Shown here: positions 1 to 10,325 of the stretch, piece after piece
Numbering within the stretch: position 1 is the stretch's first letter
Layout of the letters: every line of letters begins with the position of its first letter
Origin: Narthecium ossifragum
Taxonomy: Eukaryota; Streptophyta; Magnoliopsida; Dioscoreales; Nartheciaceae
Length of the DNA: 64,000 bases
Assembly (NCBI GenBank): GCA_963920575.1
Contig: OY986973.1
Location: forward strand, 20,131,851-20,195,850
Direction: 5' to 3'
The notes under the pieces: generated by a model
What the model was told of the DNA's origin: nothing
Database searches by the model: none
What the model saw: the letters and a program-made list of their open reading frames with translations, nothing else
Program-made: the position numbers and the translations under genes

Positions 1-941
1 CCCGCTTGGAGGAGGATGTCCTACCAGTAGCGTCATGTCCTCCATATGTCAGGGATTGTCGGAGTTGCCCACCCCTGAGCAGTGGTTGTCGGAGGGGCGT
101 ACTTGGGATAGGAGTCCTTCGGGTTATTGACGGGATTTATGGGATCCTTGGCAAGCCTCAGTACTTGGCTTCAAGGTTGGTTCGTTTGGTTTTGCCTTCT
201 TAGCGAGGATGGTAGAGTAGGACCCTACTGAGCTGTTACTCATTCCTACCTGGACTGTGTGTTGCAGGTGCGGGTCCCCGTTCTCCTCCGGTGCTTCCCC
301 GTCGGCAGTCTCGTGGCAGCGCACCGGCTCCTGACCATGTCTGAGGGTCAGGATGGTTTCGTTTGTGCGTTCGTGGAGACCCCAGTGGGTGCTGTAGCTT
401 TTTTTTTGGGACTGTTGATCCCTCATAGCCTGTTATACTAAACTCTGTTTAGCTTTATTACTGTTTTGTAATAGTTGTTAATAGATGTTGTAGTGTTCGC
501 TTCCGCCTTGTGCGTGCCGACAGCTGTTTCTGCCAGTTGTCTTTTAGTCTCAACTGTTTCTGCCAGTTGAGGCTAGTAGTTGTAGGTTTTTCCCCTCGTG
601 TCCCGGCCCGGTCTGGGTCCTGCGGGTCGGGGCGCGATAAGAGAAGAGGAGGCAGTGGAGGCAGTGGAAAGGGAGGAGAGATGAAAGAATAAGGGAGAAG
701 AGTGGAAATGGAAAAGAGAAGAGGAGGCAGTGGAAAGGGAGGAGATGAGGCAGTGGAAAGGGATGAGAGATGAAAGAATAAGGGAGAAGACTATAAAGGG
801 AGAAGAGAAGAGGAGGCAGTGGTGAGGGAGAAGAGAGGATGGCGGGTGGAGCCATACCCGCCGAGAGGGAGGAGGAGGGTTGGGGAAGACACGACGGGAT
901 ATTTTTTCTTTTTTTTTTTAACCTCAAATTCCTGCCATGAA
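1..941. other. Unassigned left edge with GA-rich repeats
   Basis: I recognise no gene here. Short open frames cover parts of it but show no family motif. Positions about 640-835 are a purine-rich array in which units built from GAGGCAGTGG and GGGAGGAGAGATG recur several times. A GC-rich stretch near 597-640 (CCCGGCCCGG ... GGGTCGGGGCGCG) is of a kind often seen in retrotransposon LTRs, but I could not define LTR ends. The assembly gap begins directly after it, so this may be one end of a poorly assembled retroelement. Confidence 0.4.
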
Positions 942-1141
942 NNNNNNNNNNNNNNNNNNNNNNNNNNNNNNNNNNNNNNNNNNNNNNNNNNNNNNNNNNN
1001 NNNNNNNNNNNNNNNNNNNNNNNNNNNNNNNNNNNNNNNNNNNNNNNNNNNNNNNNNNNNNNNNNNNNNNNNNNNNNNNNNNNNNNNNNNNNNNNNNNNN
1101 NNNNNNNNNNNNNNNNNNNNNNNNNNNNNNNNNNNNNNNNN
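942..1141. other. Assembly gap (200 N)
   Basis: A run of exactly 200 N, the usual placeholder for a gap of unknown size. Open frames reported across it are meaningless. Flanking sequences on the two sides may not be truly adjacent. Confidence 0.99.
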
Positions 1142-1640
1142 TGTTTGGAAACGTAGTGTTGTGCTTATCCTTAGCCTATATATGGATGTAAGCCAGGACT
1201 TTGAGTAGGACTTCTTAGGTGTGGCTTGTTGGAGCAAGCCAAGGACTATTCCTCTATATAAGGAGTAGGGCGGCCAAGGTGTTGGAGCATCTAGGCTTTG
1301 GCTAGAGTTTGAGAGGTTCCTTATTGAGAGATCTTTGTACCTTGGGAGGGAGAGAGAGTTGTGAGGGATTCTCTTGTAAAGATTGTTGGATCAATAAAGA
1401 AAGAGGGCCATCCCTTTGCCATAAATCGTAGGTCCTTCATCCTTGGTGTGCTATTGTGCAAGAAGGAGAAGAAGACGCGGAGAAGGCTGGTCAAGGACGA
1501 ACCTTGCTGCACCAAGCATCTTCAAAACGTGGGTTTTGAAGTGGGCAAGGAGTGCCCAACGCGTGGAGTAAGGAGCGGAGGGTTCTTGGCGCCGGCATCG
1601 GGTAACTCTAAACTTGTGAAAAATTATCTACTGCGTAACC
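1142..1640 (+). mobile_element. Probable LTR fragment with possible primer-binding site
   Basis: The sequence has the layout of the 3' part of an LTR. A TATA box (CTATATAAGG, near 1253) is followed by a purine-rich leader and a polyadenylation-like AATAAAG at about 1392. A segment at 1587-1606 (TGGCGCCGGCATCGGG) then resembles the TGGCGCC-starting primer-binding sites of plant Ty3-type elements. The upstream part of the LTR would lie in the gap. No gag or pol follows; host gene flank begins within a few hundred bases, so this would be a broken remnant. I could not find a second LTR or a TSD, so the call is tentative. Confidence 0.35.
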
Positions 1641-2317
1641 CGGTGACACCAAGGCCCGCCTCCCCTCCAAGCAAGTCGACTGCCATTTTCATGTCGATCC
1701 GACCACGATCTCACCCAAAGCATCCTCCTTGGACCACTTTCAAGTTTTAACCCACACGTAGGACCGCTAATTAAGCACTCTGCCTGTGAGACATGCCCGA
1801 ATCCTTCCTTTAAGGATATATGATATCATAATACTAATATAATGCTCGAACTTGTGGTTCTAAAGATGATCCGATGAATCGACGATGCGTAACCTTCCAT
1901 GCCGACTCCACTTTTCTCTGACTCAATCAATCCTACTGATCATCAGACCAACTTTTTCTTCCCCTCAATGATCAAGACACCTCAACCTCAACTCTATATA
2001 TGATCGGCGCTCAACCACTAGTCAGCATTCCTATTCAGATCCAGTCTTCGTGGAACATTCAAACCACGCAATTTTCCGTCGAATAATAAGCTCTCATTCT
2101 CACCTTTTTCTCTTCCCATTAATCCCCTTAATTTCCATTGATATCCCTTCTTTTTAGTTCCCAAGTCAAAGACCATTCATGCCCTGTCTCACTCGCACCC
2201 ACGTACTCTCGGTCAATGCCCACCCTCTCTCTCCTACGCGGTCCATACTACTACTCTATTTTAAAGCCCCCGCGCATCACTGCTTCCATTCATCCACAAC
2301 AGCTAGCCGATCTTAAG
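1641..2317 (+). promoter_or_regulatory. Upstream region of the NFD4-like gene with two TATA candidates
   Basis: Two TATA-like sites precede the coding region: CTATATATG at about 1993-2001, and CTATTTTAAAG at about 2256-2266. The second would place the transcription start near 2290 with a leader of only about 30 bases; the first would give a leader of about 290 bases. An upstream in-frame ATG at 2138 extends the open frame, but its 60 extra residues do not resemble the family N-terminus, so I treat this stretch as promoter and leader. Confidence 0.45.
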
Positions 2318-4174
2318 ATGGCGGCGGCCGGCGGAGGACGCGGAGCTGGGGATGCGCTCGGCTTTGCTTTCCATGTCTTCCGAGGCCGGTGGTTCATGGT
2401 GTTCGTGAGCTTCTTGATCATGTCGGCCGCCGGAGCCACCTACATGTTCGGCATCTACTCCGGCGACATCAAGACCTCTCTGGGCTACAACCAGCAGACC
2501 CTCAACACGCTCAGCTTCTTCAAGGACCTCGGGGCCAACGTAGGCGTCATCTCCGGCCTCATCAACGAGGTCACTCCTCCCTGGGTGGTCCTCCTCATCG
2601 GCGCCGCCATGAACTTCGGCGGCTACTTCATGATCTACCTTGCCATCACTGGCCGCATATCCCGTCCCGCCGTATGGAACATGTGCCTCTACATCTGCAT
2701 CGGCGCCAACTCCCAGACCTTCGCCAACACCGGCGCCCTCGTCACCTGCGTCAAGAACTTCCCGGAGAGCCGCGGCGTAGTCCTCGGCCTCCTCAAGGGC
2801 TTCGTCGGCCTCAGCGGCGCCATCATCACCCAGCTCTACTACGCCTTCTACGACAACGACTCCAAGGCCGTCCTCCTCCTCATCGCGTGGCTCCCCGCAG
2901 TCATCTCCGTCGCCTCCATCGGCACCATCCGCATCATGAAGGTGGTCCGGCAACCCAGCGAGCTCAGGACTTTCTACTCCTTCCTCTACATCTCGCTCGC
3001 CCTCGCGGCCTATCTCATGGTCATGATCATCATCGAGAAGAGGTTAAACTTCGCCCACTCCGAGTACGATGTCAGCGCCGCCATCGTCGTCTTCCTCCTG
3101 CTCCTTCCCATCGCCATCGTCGTCAGAGAGGAAGCATCCCTCTGGAAGCAAAAGAAGGAGTCCCTCAATAACACTCCCTCCGTATCCATTGCCATCGAGA
3201 AGCCACTGCCGTCGACCATCCTGGCCACCACCTCCACCAACACTGCTGAACCACCTCCGTCATCAGCTACACTTATCACCAAGAGTAGCTCGGCCTTCTC
3301 CTACATGGCCGACACCCTCCGGCCTCCTGCGAGAGGCGACGACTACTCCATCCTCCAAGCGCTCTTCAGCATCGACATGCTAGTCCTCTTCTTCGCGACC
3401 ATGTGCGGCGTTGGCGGCACTCTGACGGCGATCGACAACATGGGCCAGATCGGAGAGTCACTGGGCTATCCCAAGCGGAGCATCAGCACCTTCGTCTCCC
3501 TCATAAGCATATGGAACTACATGGGCCGCGTCGCCGCCGGCTTCGTCTCGGAGATCTTCCTAGCAAGATACAAGTTCCCCCGCCCGCTGATGCTCACTCT
3601 GATCCTCCTCCTCTCCTGCGTCGGCCACCTCCTCATCGCTTTCGGCGTCCCGGGCTCCCTCTACGTCTCCTCGGTCATCATCGGCTTCTGCTTCGGCGCC
3701 CAGTGGCCGCTGCTCTACGCCATCATATCGGAGATCTTCGGGCTCAAGTACTACTCCACTCTCTACAACTTCGGCGGCGTCGCCAGCCCCATCGGCTCCT
3801 ACATACTCAACGTCAGGGTCGCCGGCAACTTGTACGATAAGGAGGCGGTCAAGCAGAACAACAGGCTGAAGGTACCGTCCGTCAGCCACGACTTGAAGTG
3901 CATTGGAGTGCAGTGTTTCAAGCTCTCCTTCCTCATCATCACTGCGGTCACCATCCTCGGCGCTCTTGTTTCGCTTGTTCTAGTATGGAGAACTAAGAAC
4001 TTCTACAGAGGGGACATATATAAGAAGTTCCGAGAGGCGGCCGGGGAGGGCGAGAGTGGCTTGGTGACCGTGAACGTAAATGTCGTCGGAAAGGAGGGGG
4101 AGGAAGAGAGGCCTTCTTCCTCTTCCTCAGAGAGCAAGAAGAAGAAGATTGATGATCATGAGGGCAAAGAGTAG
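2318..4174 (+). CDS. Nodulin-like / major facilitator superfamily transporter (NFD4-like)
   Basis: A 618-residue intronless membrane protein. The N-terminus (GRWFMVFVSF, then ATYMFGIYSGDIK and [11 protein letters not shown]) and the [16 protein letters not shown] stretch are characteristic of the plant nodulin-like domain. That domain spans roughly residues 15-265 and is followed by an MFS-type second half with further hydrophobic helices. A charged loop rich in Ser, Thr and Pro (about residues 290-330) separates the halves. The C-terminus is a cytosolic-looking tail with a Ser run and a Lys cluster. Length fits the family (about 550-620 aa). I chose ATG 2318 because the family homology begins just after it; the ATG at 2138 would add unrelated residues. 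Family members are predicted multi-pass membrane proteins, and substrates are mostly unproven. Third codon positions are almost all G or C, unlike the flanking DNA. A broken paralogue lies at 24306. Confidence 0.9.
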   Translation: MAAAGGGRGAGDALGFAFHVFRGRWFMVFVSFLIMSAAGATYMFGIYSGDIKTSLGYNQQTLNTLSFFKDLGANVGVISGLINEVTPPWVVLLIGAAMNFGGYFMIYLAITGRISRPAVWNMCLYICIGANSQTFANTGALVTCVKNFPESRGVVLGLLKGFVGLSGAIITQLYYAFYDNDSKAVLLLIAWLPAVISVASIGTIRIMKVVRQPSELRTFYSFLYISLALAAYLMVMIIIEKRLNFAHSEYDVSAAIVVFLLLLPIAIVVREEASLWKQKKESLNNTPSVSIAIEKPLPSTILATTSTNTAEPPPSSATLITKSSSAFSYMADTLRPPARGDDYSILQALFSIDMLVLFFATMCGVGGTLTAIDNMGQIGESLGYPKRSISTFVSLISIWNYMGRVAAGFVSEIFLARYKFPRPLMLTLILLLSCVGHLLIAFGVPGSLYVSSVIIGFCFGAQWPLLYAIISEIFGLKYYSTLYNFGGVASPIGSYILNVRVAGNLYDKEAVKQNNRLKVPSVSHDLKCIGVQCFKLSFLIITAVTILGALVSLVLVWRTKNFYRGDIYKKFREAAGEGESGLVTVNVNVVGKEGEEERPSSSSSESKKKKIDDHEGKE

Positions 4175-4937
4175 TGATCAGAATGGATATATACAAGTGA
4201 CAAACAAATTAAGATGATAAAAGCTAGAGATCGATCGAAGGGTTTGGTTAATGGAACTACTCCGGCGGGCGGCTTGGTGCATGTCTTAATTAGTATACAC
4301 CAAGTAATCTAGATGTGTAACACTACGGGCCTTGTTTGGATCGAGGATAAAATAAATTTGTACGATGGATAATGTAAAAGTTTATCCTCGTTCCAAACAA
4401 ACCGTCCTATAAATATTACGTAATATTAGGCATGATTATCTTCGGAAAATGATATGAATGAGCTAGGTTTTGTCTGTTGCGTACTCGCCGTCCGTTGGAA
4501 ATCAATCAAGTTAATTTGGCATCTTGTTATGTGTTTGTCCTGGAAATGTATGGCTGTGCGATCGAGGTCCCAGCTGCTTAATTCCGTGATTCTTGTCTTC
4601 TGTTCTCTTGAGTCTTGCCTGCTCTATATAAACATTATGTATATATAATATAAGAGACACGTGACACCATGTAGTGAATGTGACACAATGGGTTGGGTCG
4701 GGTACTCGGGTGCCAGCAGATAGAAATGATTGTGTTTAAAAAACTTTTTTGGTATTGAAAACGTATGGAACACTAGCTAGATTGAAATGATTGATATCCG
4801 GAGGAAAGATGTATTCGGTACGCTGGTCCTTTATCTCTTTACTACTAATCACACGTGTATAAGTATAACTGCCTGTGTCATGCTGATGAGCTGGTCTATA
4901 TACCACGTCACGGGCTCGTTCATGGTAAAGGCCCGTG
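4175..4937. other. 3' flank of the transporter gene
   Basis: AT-rich sequence with no gene I can support. It contains the transporter's 3' untranslated region, one small MITE (4327-4407) and ordinary spacer up to the target-site duplication of MULE-1. Confidence 0.5.
4327..4407. mobile_element. Tiny foldback MITE
   Basis: An 81-bp hairpin-forming element. The left arm GGGCCTTGTTTGGATCGAGG is matched, imperfectly, by the inverted right arm ending AACAAACCGTCC. The arms include TTTGGA/TCCAAA and GAGGATAAA/TTTATCCTC. GG(G/C)CCTTGTTTGG ends are typical of small hAT or Harbinger MITEs in plants. Flanks are TAC and TAT, so a 3-bp TSD is possible but degenerate. Confidence 0.55.
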
Positions 4938-4946
4938 TGTGCTAGA

Positions 4947-4989
4947 GGGCGTTCTATCGACACCACACACATATCTACCCATATCACAC
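4947..4989 (+). repeat. MULE-1 left terminal inverted repeat
   Basis: About 43 bp matching the inverse of 16787-16830, with a one-base indel and a few substitutions. Preceded by the 9-bp duplication TGTGCTAGA. Confidence 0.9.
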
Positions 4990-5689
4990 TTAACTCATTA
5001 CACTACAATCAATTCAAAATCTCTACTAGTTGACTACCCACACCACATAAAACAGCCAAACTACCCAATCTATCCAAACCTAAAACAGCAAATCTACCCA
5101 ACCTAAAAGCCAAAGCCTTCTCTCCGACGGCTTCTCTCCACCTGATGGCTACACCGGCTTCTCTCCACCGAACGGCTACACCGACTTCTCTCCACCAGTT
5201 TCTCTCCTCGGGTGTAGGTTTGCAAGCGGCAACCGCAGCCCGGCGACCTTCATGTTGCGCCTCCGACCGGCGGCTTTTGCCACTCCGAGCATTTTCCGGT
5301 CCGAGAAATAGGTTTTTCTTATAAATCCGTTCAAACCCACCTTGTGTTGTCCGTTTTACGACCTACAAGTGGTTTTATGACCTACATTGCATGGATTTAG
5401 TCGTTTGTTTTTATCGATTTAAACCGATGAGCCGATCTTCATCCCCCGTTGTGTTCCTCCGACGCGGTAGTCTTATCCCGGTTGGTCTGGTTTAAATCCA
5501 GGTGTTTACTTCCGATCCAATTTTTGGAATTCGAATCGGTAGTCTAATCCCGGTGGTTTGGTATAGGTTTCACGTGTTTACTTCCGATCCAAGTTCACGT
5601 GTTTCGGTGTTGATATACCGTTTTCTTGTAGGTTTCATCAATGGCATGTGAACGTTGTAGTTTTACATGGGTTATGTTCTCATCGGTAG

Positions 5690-5895
5690 TTTGTTACCGT
5701 TTCTATAGTTTTCCCATCGGTATTTTGATACCGTTATGTACTTTTCCCAACGGTAGTTTGATACCGTTTCTGTACTTTTCCCAACGGTAGTGTGATACCA
5801 TTTCTGTACTTTTCCCAACGGTAGTTTGATACCGTTTCTGTAGTTTTCCCATCGGTAGTTTGATACCGTTTATGTTGTTTTGCCATCGGTATATT
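5690..5895. repeat. 34-bp tandem array of CGGTA-TACCG palindromes
   Basis: Six copies of a unit of about 34 bp; TTCCCA or TTGCCA recurs at about 5711, 5744, 5778, 5812, 5846 and 5880. Each unit contains ACGGTAGTTTGATACCGT or a close variant, an inverted repeat of six-base arms around a six-base loop. The array ends just upstream of the first PMD coding exon, in its leader or first intron. The same motif recurs in other noncoding parts of this element. Confidence 0.9.
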
Positions 5896-5934
5896 GATCC
5901 CGTTTCTTTATTTCTGTTTGTTTGTCGCAGCCAA

Positions 5935-7947
5935 ATGCCTCCTATCACACGCAGTGCATCAAAAGCATCCTCTTCATCGTCTTCCACGTGGCGGCGACGT
6001 GGGAAGGAGGCAGAGGAGGAAAGGACGGAAAGTGTTGTTTTTAAAGACGAGACAAAGGATGAGGGTCCCTCTTGCAGTGGTATCCCTCCTACTATCCCCA
6101 GCGCTGCAGCAGAGGATGAAGGCCCGTTCCCTGGCGGGCCTGTGGATAAGTCCGTGCTAACCGAGTTTGGGAGTCACGTTGCCTACCGTATATGGCATGG
6201 AGAGGTAAAAATAGTTTGGTTAGCTGCTATAGTCAGATATGGCTATCTGACTGAACACATGGAGATGTTAATTTTCTTTTTTTTGTTTCTTATTGGAAAG
6301 GAAGCCTCTTAAGATATATGCTCATGGATCCAACACTCTCAACTGGGACAGGATAATGAATAGTGAGTTTAATCAGCTCGTGGAAATGACCGGACTTCGA
6401 GGCCTCATCGAATGTTCGCATCCCAGCATTAGCAGCGCCATGGTGTCTGCATTTATTGAGAGGTGGCACCCAGAAACAAATACGTTTCACTTGTCATGTG
6501 GTGAGATGACGATCACCTTGGCAGACGTCGGTGCCATTTTGGGCATCCCTATCGCTGGTATGCCACTGGATCGCTGTGAGCTGAATGCGTCTGGATATAA
6601 ACAGCTTATGGTAGATAATCTTGGGGTTAGTCAAGCAGTGGCCCATAGAGAGATGACTGAGAGAGGTTTGGGCCGAGGGTTCACCTTTAATTTAAAATGG
6701 GTAAGGGATGAATGTACAGTGGATGCCGTCGGTTTAGAGTGCTCGGTGAAGGCGTATATGTTGTATCTGTTGGGTTGCACCTTGTTTTGCAACAAGTCAG
6801 GGGGTTGGGTGCACTTGTCCTATCTCGCTTCTCTCACGGACCTTACTACCGTGCGTGAGTATGCATGGGGTGCTGGGGCCCTCACATACCTCTATCGGAT
6901 GCTCGGGTTCGCTAGCCGGTGGGGATCATGTGCTGTTGGCGGATACCTAACTTTGTTGGTGGTACGCAGTTTTAAAATAGCATAAGTTTATTTATATTAT
7001 GATACCAATTATTGTTTGACTTAACCCATATTTATCTTACCAATGTAGAGTTGGATACATGATCACCTTCACCAAGTCGTGGCTCCGCAACCATGCATAG
7101 ATTACACAATTGACATGCCCACTGCTTACAGATGGAGTATAAGGAGAGAGTATACAGGCAGGGAGAATATTGTTCAGACATGGCGCCGACGTCTGGATCG
7201 CTTGACTCCACATGAGGTAACGTTGTACTTTATTTACTAGTATTTTTGATCAGCATGTAATGTTGATTGAGTGAATGTTTACTGATTGTGGTTTTTTTTG
7301 TAGGTGACATGGGATCCGTATCGTGCTCAACGAGGAGGAGCGGATTTCCCTCGCGAAGAAATTAGCTTCTACTTTGGCACCATTACCTGCGGAGAGTACG
7401 TGGAGCCTTATCATCCGGATAGGGTGCTTCGCCAGTTTGGCATCCGACAGAGCATTCCTCAAAATGTATTGAGGCCGTCCCAGTCTAACATGGGATCCAA
7501 GGGAACAGTTCGACGCTACGCGAGAGCGTTCGATTTCAAAAGAGATTGCTGGGATAACTGGATGGACATGAGTGTGATTGAGCGCTGGACAGGCGCTTCT
7601 ACCTGCCCCGCTGGTTATGAGTGCATGCCGGGTTACATGGAATGGTTCCGAAGCATATCTCACGTGAGGGTGGAGAATCCAGAGCATGAGGCGCCGGTAG
7701 CTATACGAGTAGACGATTACGTTAATGTCAAGGTAACAATACCTTATTTAAATTTTCATCTTTATTTCATTATACAACTTATTTAATTCGTTGCATTTTC
7801 ATCAAATTACAGTATGATCGACTTGCACACCTCATCGATGACACTGTTGAGCATTTGGAGACATTGGATGGGGAGGAGCAGAAAAAAAGGTGGAGGCGAG
7901 CACAACGCATTGTGCGTGGCGAGCCTGACATGGGGCATGGCCTTTGA
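5935..7947 (+). CDS. Plant mobile domain (PMD) protein, MAIN-like, copy 1
   Basis: Five exons, all in phase 0: 5935-6204, 6296-6958, 7049-7216, 7304-7732 and 7813-7947, giving about 554 residues. The N-terminus (TRSASKAS, then acidic and Ser-rich) is followed by the PMD core: RWHPETNTFHLSCGEMTIT, LADVGAILGIPIAGMP, and AYMLYLLGCTLFCNKSG with conserved Trp and Tyr positions. The PMD family includes Arabidopsis MAIN/MAIL proteins, which act in transcriptional silencing, and many transposon-borne members. All exons are open. One defect is visible: the expected intron-1 acceptor reads TTG (6293-6295) instead of ending AG. The in-frame AG at 6303-6304 could substitute at a cost of three residues. 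The neighbouring copy at 10326 is clearly broken, so selection may have kept this one longer. Its role in the element is unknown. Confidence 0.8.
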
Positions 7948-8027
7948 TAAGTGATAACATGTATGTCTGCGGTTACTACATTTTGTATAGAAGGTTAGAT
8001 TTTGTATAGAAGGTTGTATAAGTGAAA

Positions 8028-8029
<2 letters not shown>

Positions 8030-8080
<51 letters not shown>
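8030..8080. repeat. (TA)n microsatellite
   Basis: About 25 TA units just downstream of the PMD copy 1 stop codon. Confidence 0.95.
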
Positions 8081-8085
<5 letters not shown>

Positions 8086-8458
8086 CGGACTTCTCTCATG
8101 AAAACCACATATAAGAAGATTTGCATTGCATTGTTGTGCTGATGGTTGTGTAAGTTATAGCTTTGTGCAAGCATTTATTTTTGATTTGTACTCGGTGCAG
8201 ATGATTATACTAGATCACCCAAAACAGCCTTAAATGATGGTTGTTGATTTTTGTAGTTGCTGGCTGGGAATGTAATCTCTACTGTTGGATGAAGTTTCTG
8301 TGCTCAGTTTGGTGTTGATTCTTGTAGTTGCTGGTTGGGAATGTAATTTGTGTTTTCAGATTGGCATTTACTGTTGTATAATTCAAAGTCATATGTAATC
8401 AACTCTATGTAGATATAGCACGTAAATGTAGATATAGTATGCAATTGCTGTTTTTTTT

Positions 8459-8914
8459 CTCAGTTTGGAGAGTGTTTCATGGCTGAGTACATATCGGTAC
8501 ATTTCTACCGATATATAGCCTTTCCATCGGTAGGACGTAACCGGTGCGGGATATCTTTAGACAGTATAAAATCACCGATTGAGAAACGGTATAAATATAC
8601 CGGTATATCCTAAATATATATCGGTACCAAGCAGCCGGTTGGGAAGGCATTTGGACGAGAAAATATCAGCGACAGGTTGTTTATAATCATTGTAATAGCT
8701 GTTTATTTTCTCAGTTTGGAGAGTGTTTTATGACCGAGTGGTACATTTCTACCAATATACAGCCTTTCCATCGGTAGTAAGTAACCGGTGTGGGGTATCT
8801 TTAGACGGTATAAAACCACCGTTTGAGAAACGGTATAAATATACCGTTATATCCTAAATATATATCGGTACCAAGCTGCCGGTTCGGAAGGCATTTGGAC
8901 GGGTAAATATCAGC
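8459..8914. repeat. Two direct copies of a CGGTA-rich spacer unit
   Basis: Units at about 8459-8673 and 8710-8914 both run from CAGTTTGGAGAGTGTTT to AAATATCAGCGAC and share most bases. Each carries many CGGTA/TACCG pairs (for example ATCGGTA, TACCGAT, ACCGGT). A third copy lies inverted at about 12690-12905. The sequence before them (8220-8400) is also matched in inverted orientation at about 12960-13085. Confidence 0.85.
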
Positions 8915-9059
8915 GACTCTATCAAGTTTTATGCTTGTTTATAATCATTATTTGGGTAACGTTGCCGATGAAATGTGGACGGTACCATGGTGCTAGTTGG
9001 TGTTATTAAATTACACTACTAATCCTTTGTAAATCGGTTTATCGTGTGTTTTAGCGTTG

Positions 9060-9850
9060 GCAAGATTCATTTAAAAATCCACCTTAAAAGTGACCCCTCT
9101 GTTTTCTCTTCCCCAACTCTCTTCCCCCTATTATTTCTTCTCCTTCCCTCTCTTTTTCTTCCCGTCCTCTAGCCCCAATCCTCGCGAGGTGGTTGGCGAA
9201 GTGGAGGAGATGATATTTGAAGCGCTCCTCAACGGTGATGTTCGAGAGGATGACGACGATGGGGTAAGAGCTGAAGCGGAGGAGGATGGGGGCCCTCTGG
9301 GCCTCTTCGAGATAAACTGCCTTCCTCATCTCCCACCTCCGCCCCCTTCTCCCCATCCCCGGCGTAGCCAAACGCACGCTGGCTTGCCTCTCCACCGCAG
9401 CCGTCGTCCTCTCAGATCCATCGCGATCCCCCACCAAACGTCCCACCCTCGTCGCCCACCTCGACGCCAGCCATCGACCTGCTCTCATAGAGAATAGTGG
9501 TGATTGATTAATAGGTCCCACCAGATAGGATCCTGACCGTCCCTTTTACATTGGACGGTATGATTTCAGTTTCCTAAGGCCTCAAGTAACTGAGTCATTG
9601 AGGACCCCTCGACCCTGTCCACCCACGTAACCCCTCCATGTCGGGAGAGCCCGACCGACTGCTGTGTCAACCTACATCGGCAAACAACTCCCGGAGTGCG
9701 GCGAGCGACACTTGCGATCGGGAAGCAGCCAGGCAGGCTTCGCGTCGCGTCCAGGACCGCCGGGTTGAGCGCCTCCGCCGAAGCCCCCACCGGACAACGC
9801 AACCCTACCTTCAAGTTTAAGGTGAGGGCTGTCAATCCCATGGAATCCAT
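9060..9850. other. GC-rich stretch inside MULE-1, possible captured DNA
   Basis: This part is pyrimidine-rich then GC-rich, unlike the AT-rich spacers around it, and has no CGGTA motif. Open frames on both strands (9090-9497 +, 9084-9521 -) contain no domain I recognise. MULEs often acquire host gene pieces, and composition makes that a fair guess, but I cannot name a source. Confidence 0.35.
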
Positions 9851-9929
9851 CATTTTTCCTTCCTAACTCGGCTACATTGCAGCGATTTAAACGGTTTGCA
9901 TTATCATCACTACTCAAATACTTGTTGAT

Positions 9930-10265
9930 TTCAGTTTCTTCATGGATCGGTATTCAAAAACCTATTTGTTCGTACTAATCGGTAGTCTATTCCCATTTGG
10001 TTTTGTTTATGCATCGGTTGTCTACTGTTGGTAAACTCTATATGGATCGATGTTTTTGTAACCGATGTCATAGTTTACGGTTCGGCACGTAAGTTCCGAT
10101 TAATGTACAGTTTAATCGGTATGAGACTACCGATTAATGTGCAGTTTAATCGGCTACCGATGTCATAGTTGATAGTATCGTCACGTAAATTTCGATTAAT
10201 GTGCAGTTTAATCGGTATGAGACTACCGATTAATGTGCAGTGTAATCAGTATGAGACTACCGATA
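9930..10265. repeat. CGGTA-TACCG palindrome cluster upstream of PMD copy 2
   Basis: At least three copies of a unit of about 34 bp containing ATCGGTATGAGACTACCGAT lie between about 10095 and 10265, preceded by looser copies (ATCGGTAGTCTATTCCC). The position relative to PMD copy 2 mirrors the array at 5690-5895 relative to copy 1. Confidence 0.85.
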
Positions 10266-10325
10266 CTTTCATGTTGGAATATATCAAACTGTTATTGAGC
10301 GTCCTCTTGCTTTTTATAGATTCAA

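Noticed and set aside
791..1237. Open frames spanning the N gap
   Set aside because: They consist mainly of unknown residues across assembly gap filler.
2138..2317. Upstream ATG extending the transporter by 60 residues
   Set aside because: The extra residues have no family similarity, and TATA-like sequence lies inside this stretch. ATG 2318 starts just before conserved homology.
2303..2953. 216-residue minus-strand open frame opposite the transporter
   Set aside because: It is an antisense shadow caused by the high GC at third codon positions of the transporter gene; Asp/Glu/Gly-rich with no domain.
5690..5895. CRISPR-like array of 34-bp repeats
   Set aside because: The repeats are contiguous with no unique spacers, lie in a plant transposon, and have no cas-like gene nearby. 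They are a tandem repeat.
9084..9521. A 145-residue open frame as a third passenger gene of MULE-1
   Set aside because: No recognisable motif, and overlapping open frames on both strands. Kept only as GC-rich, possibly captured DNA.
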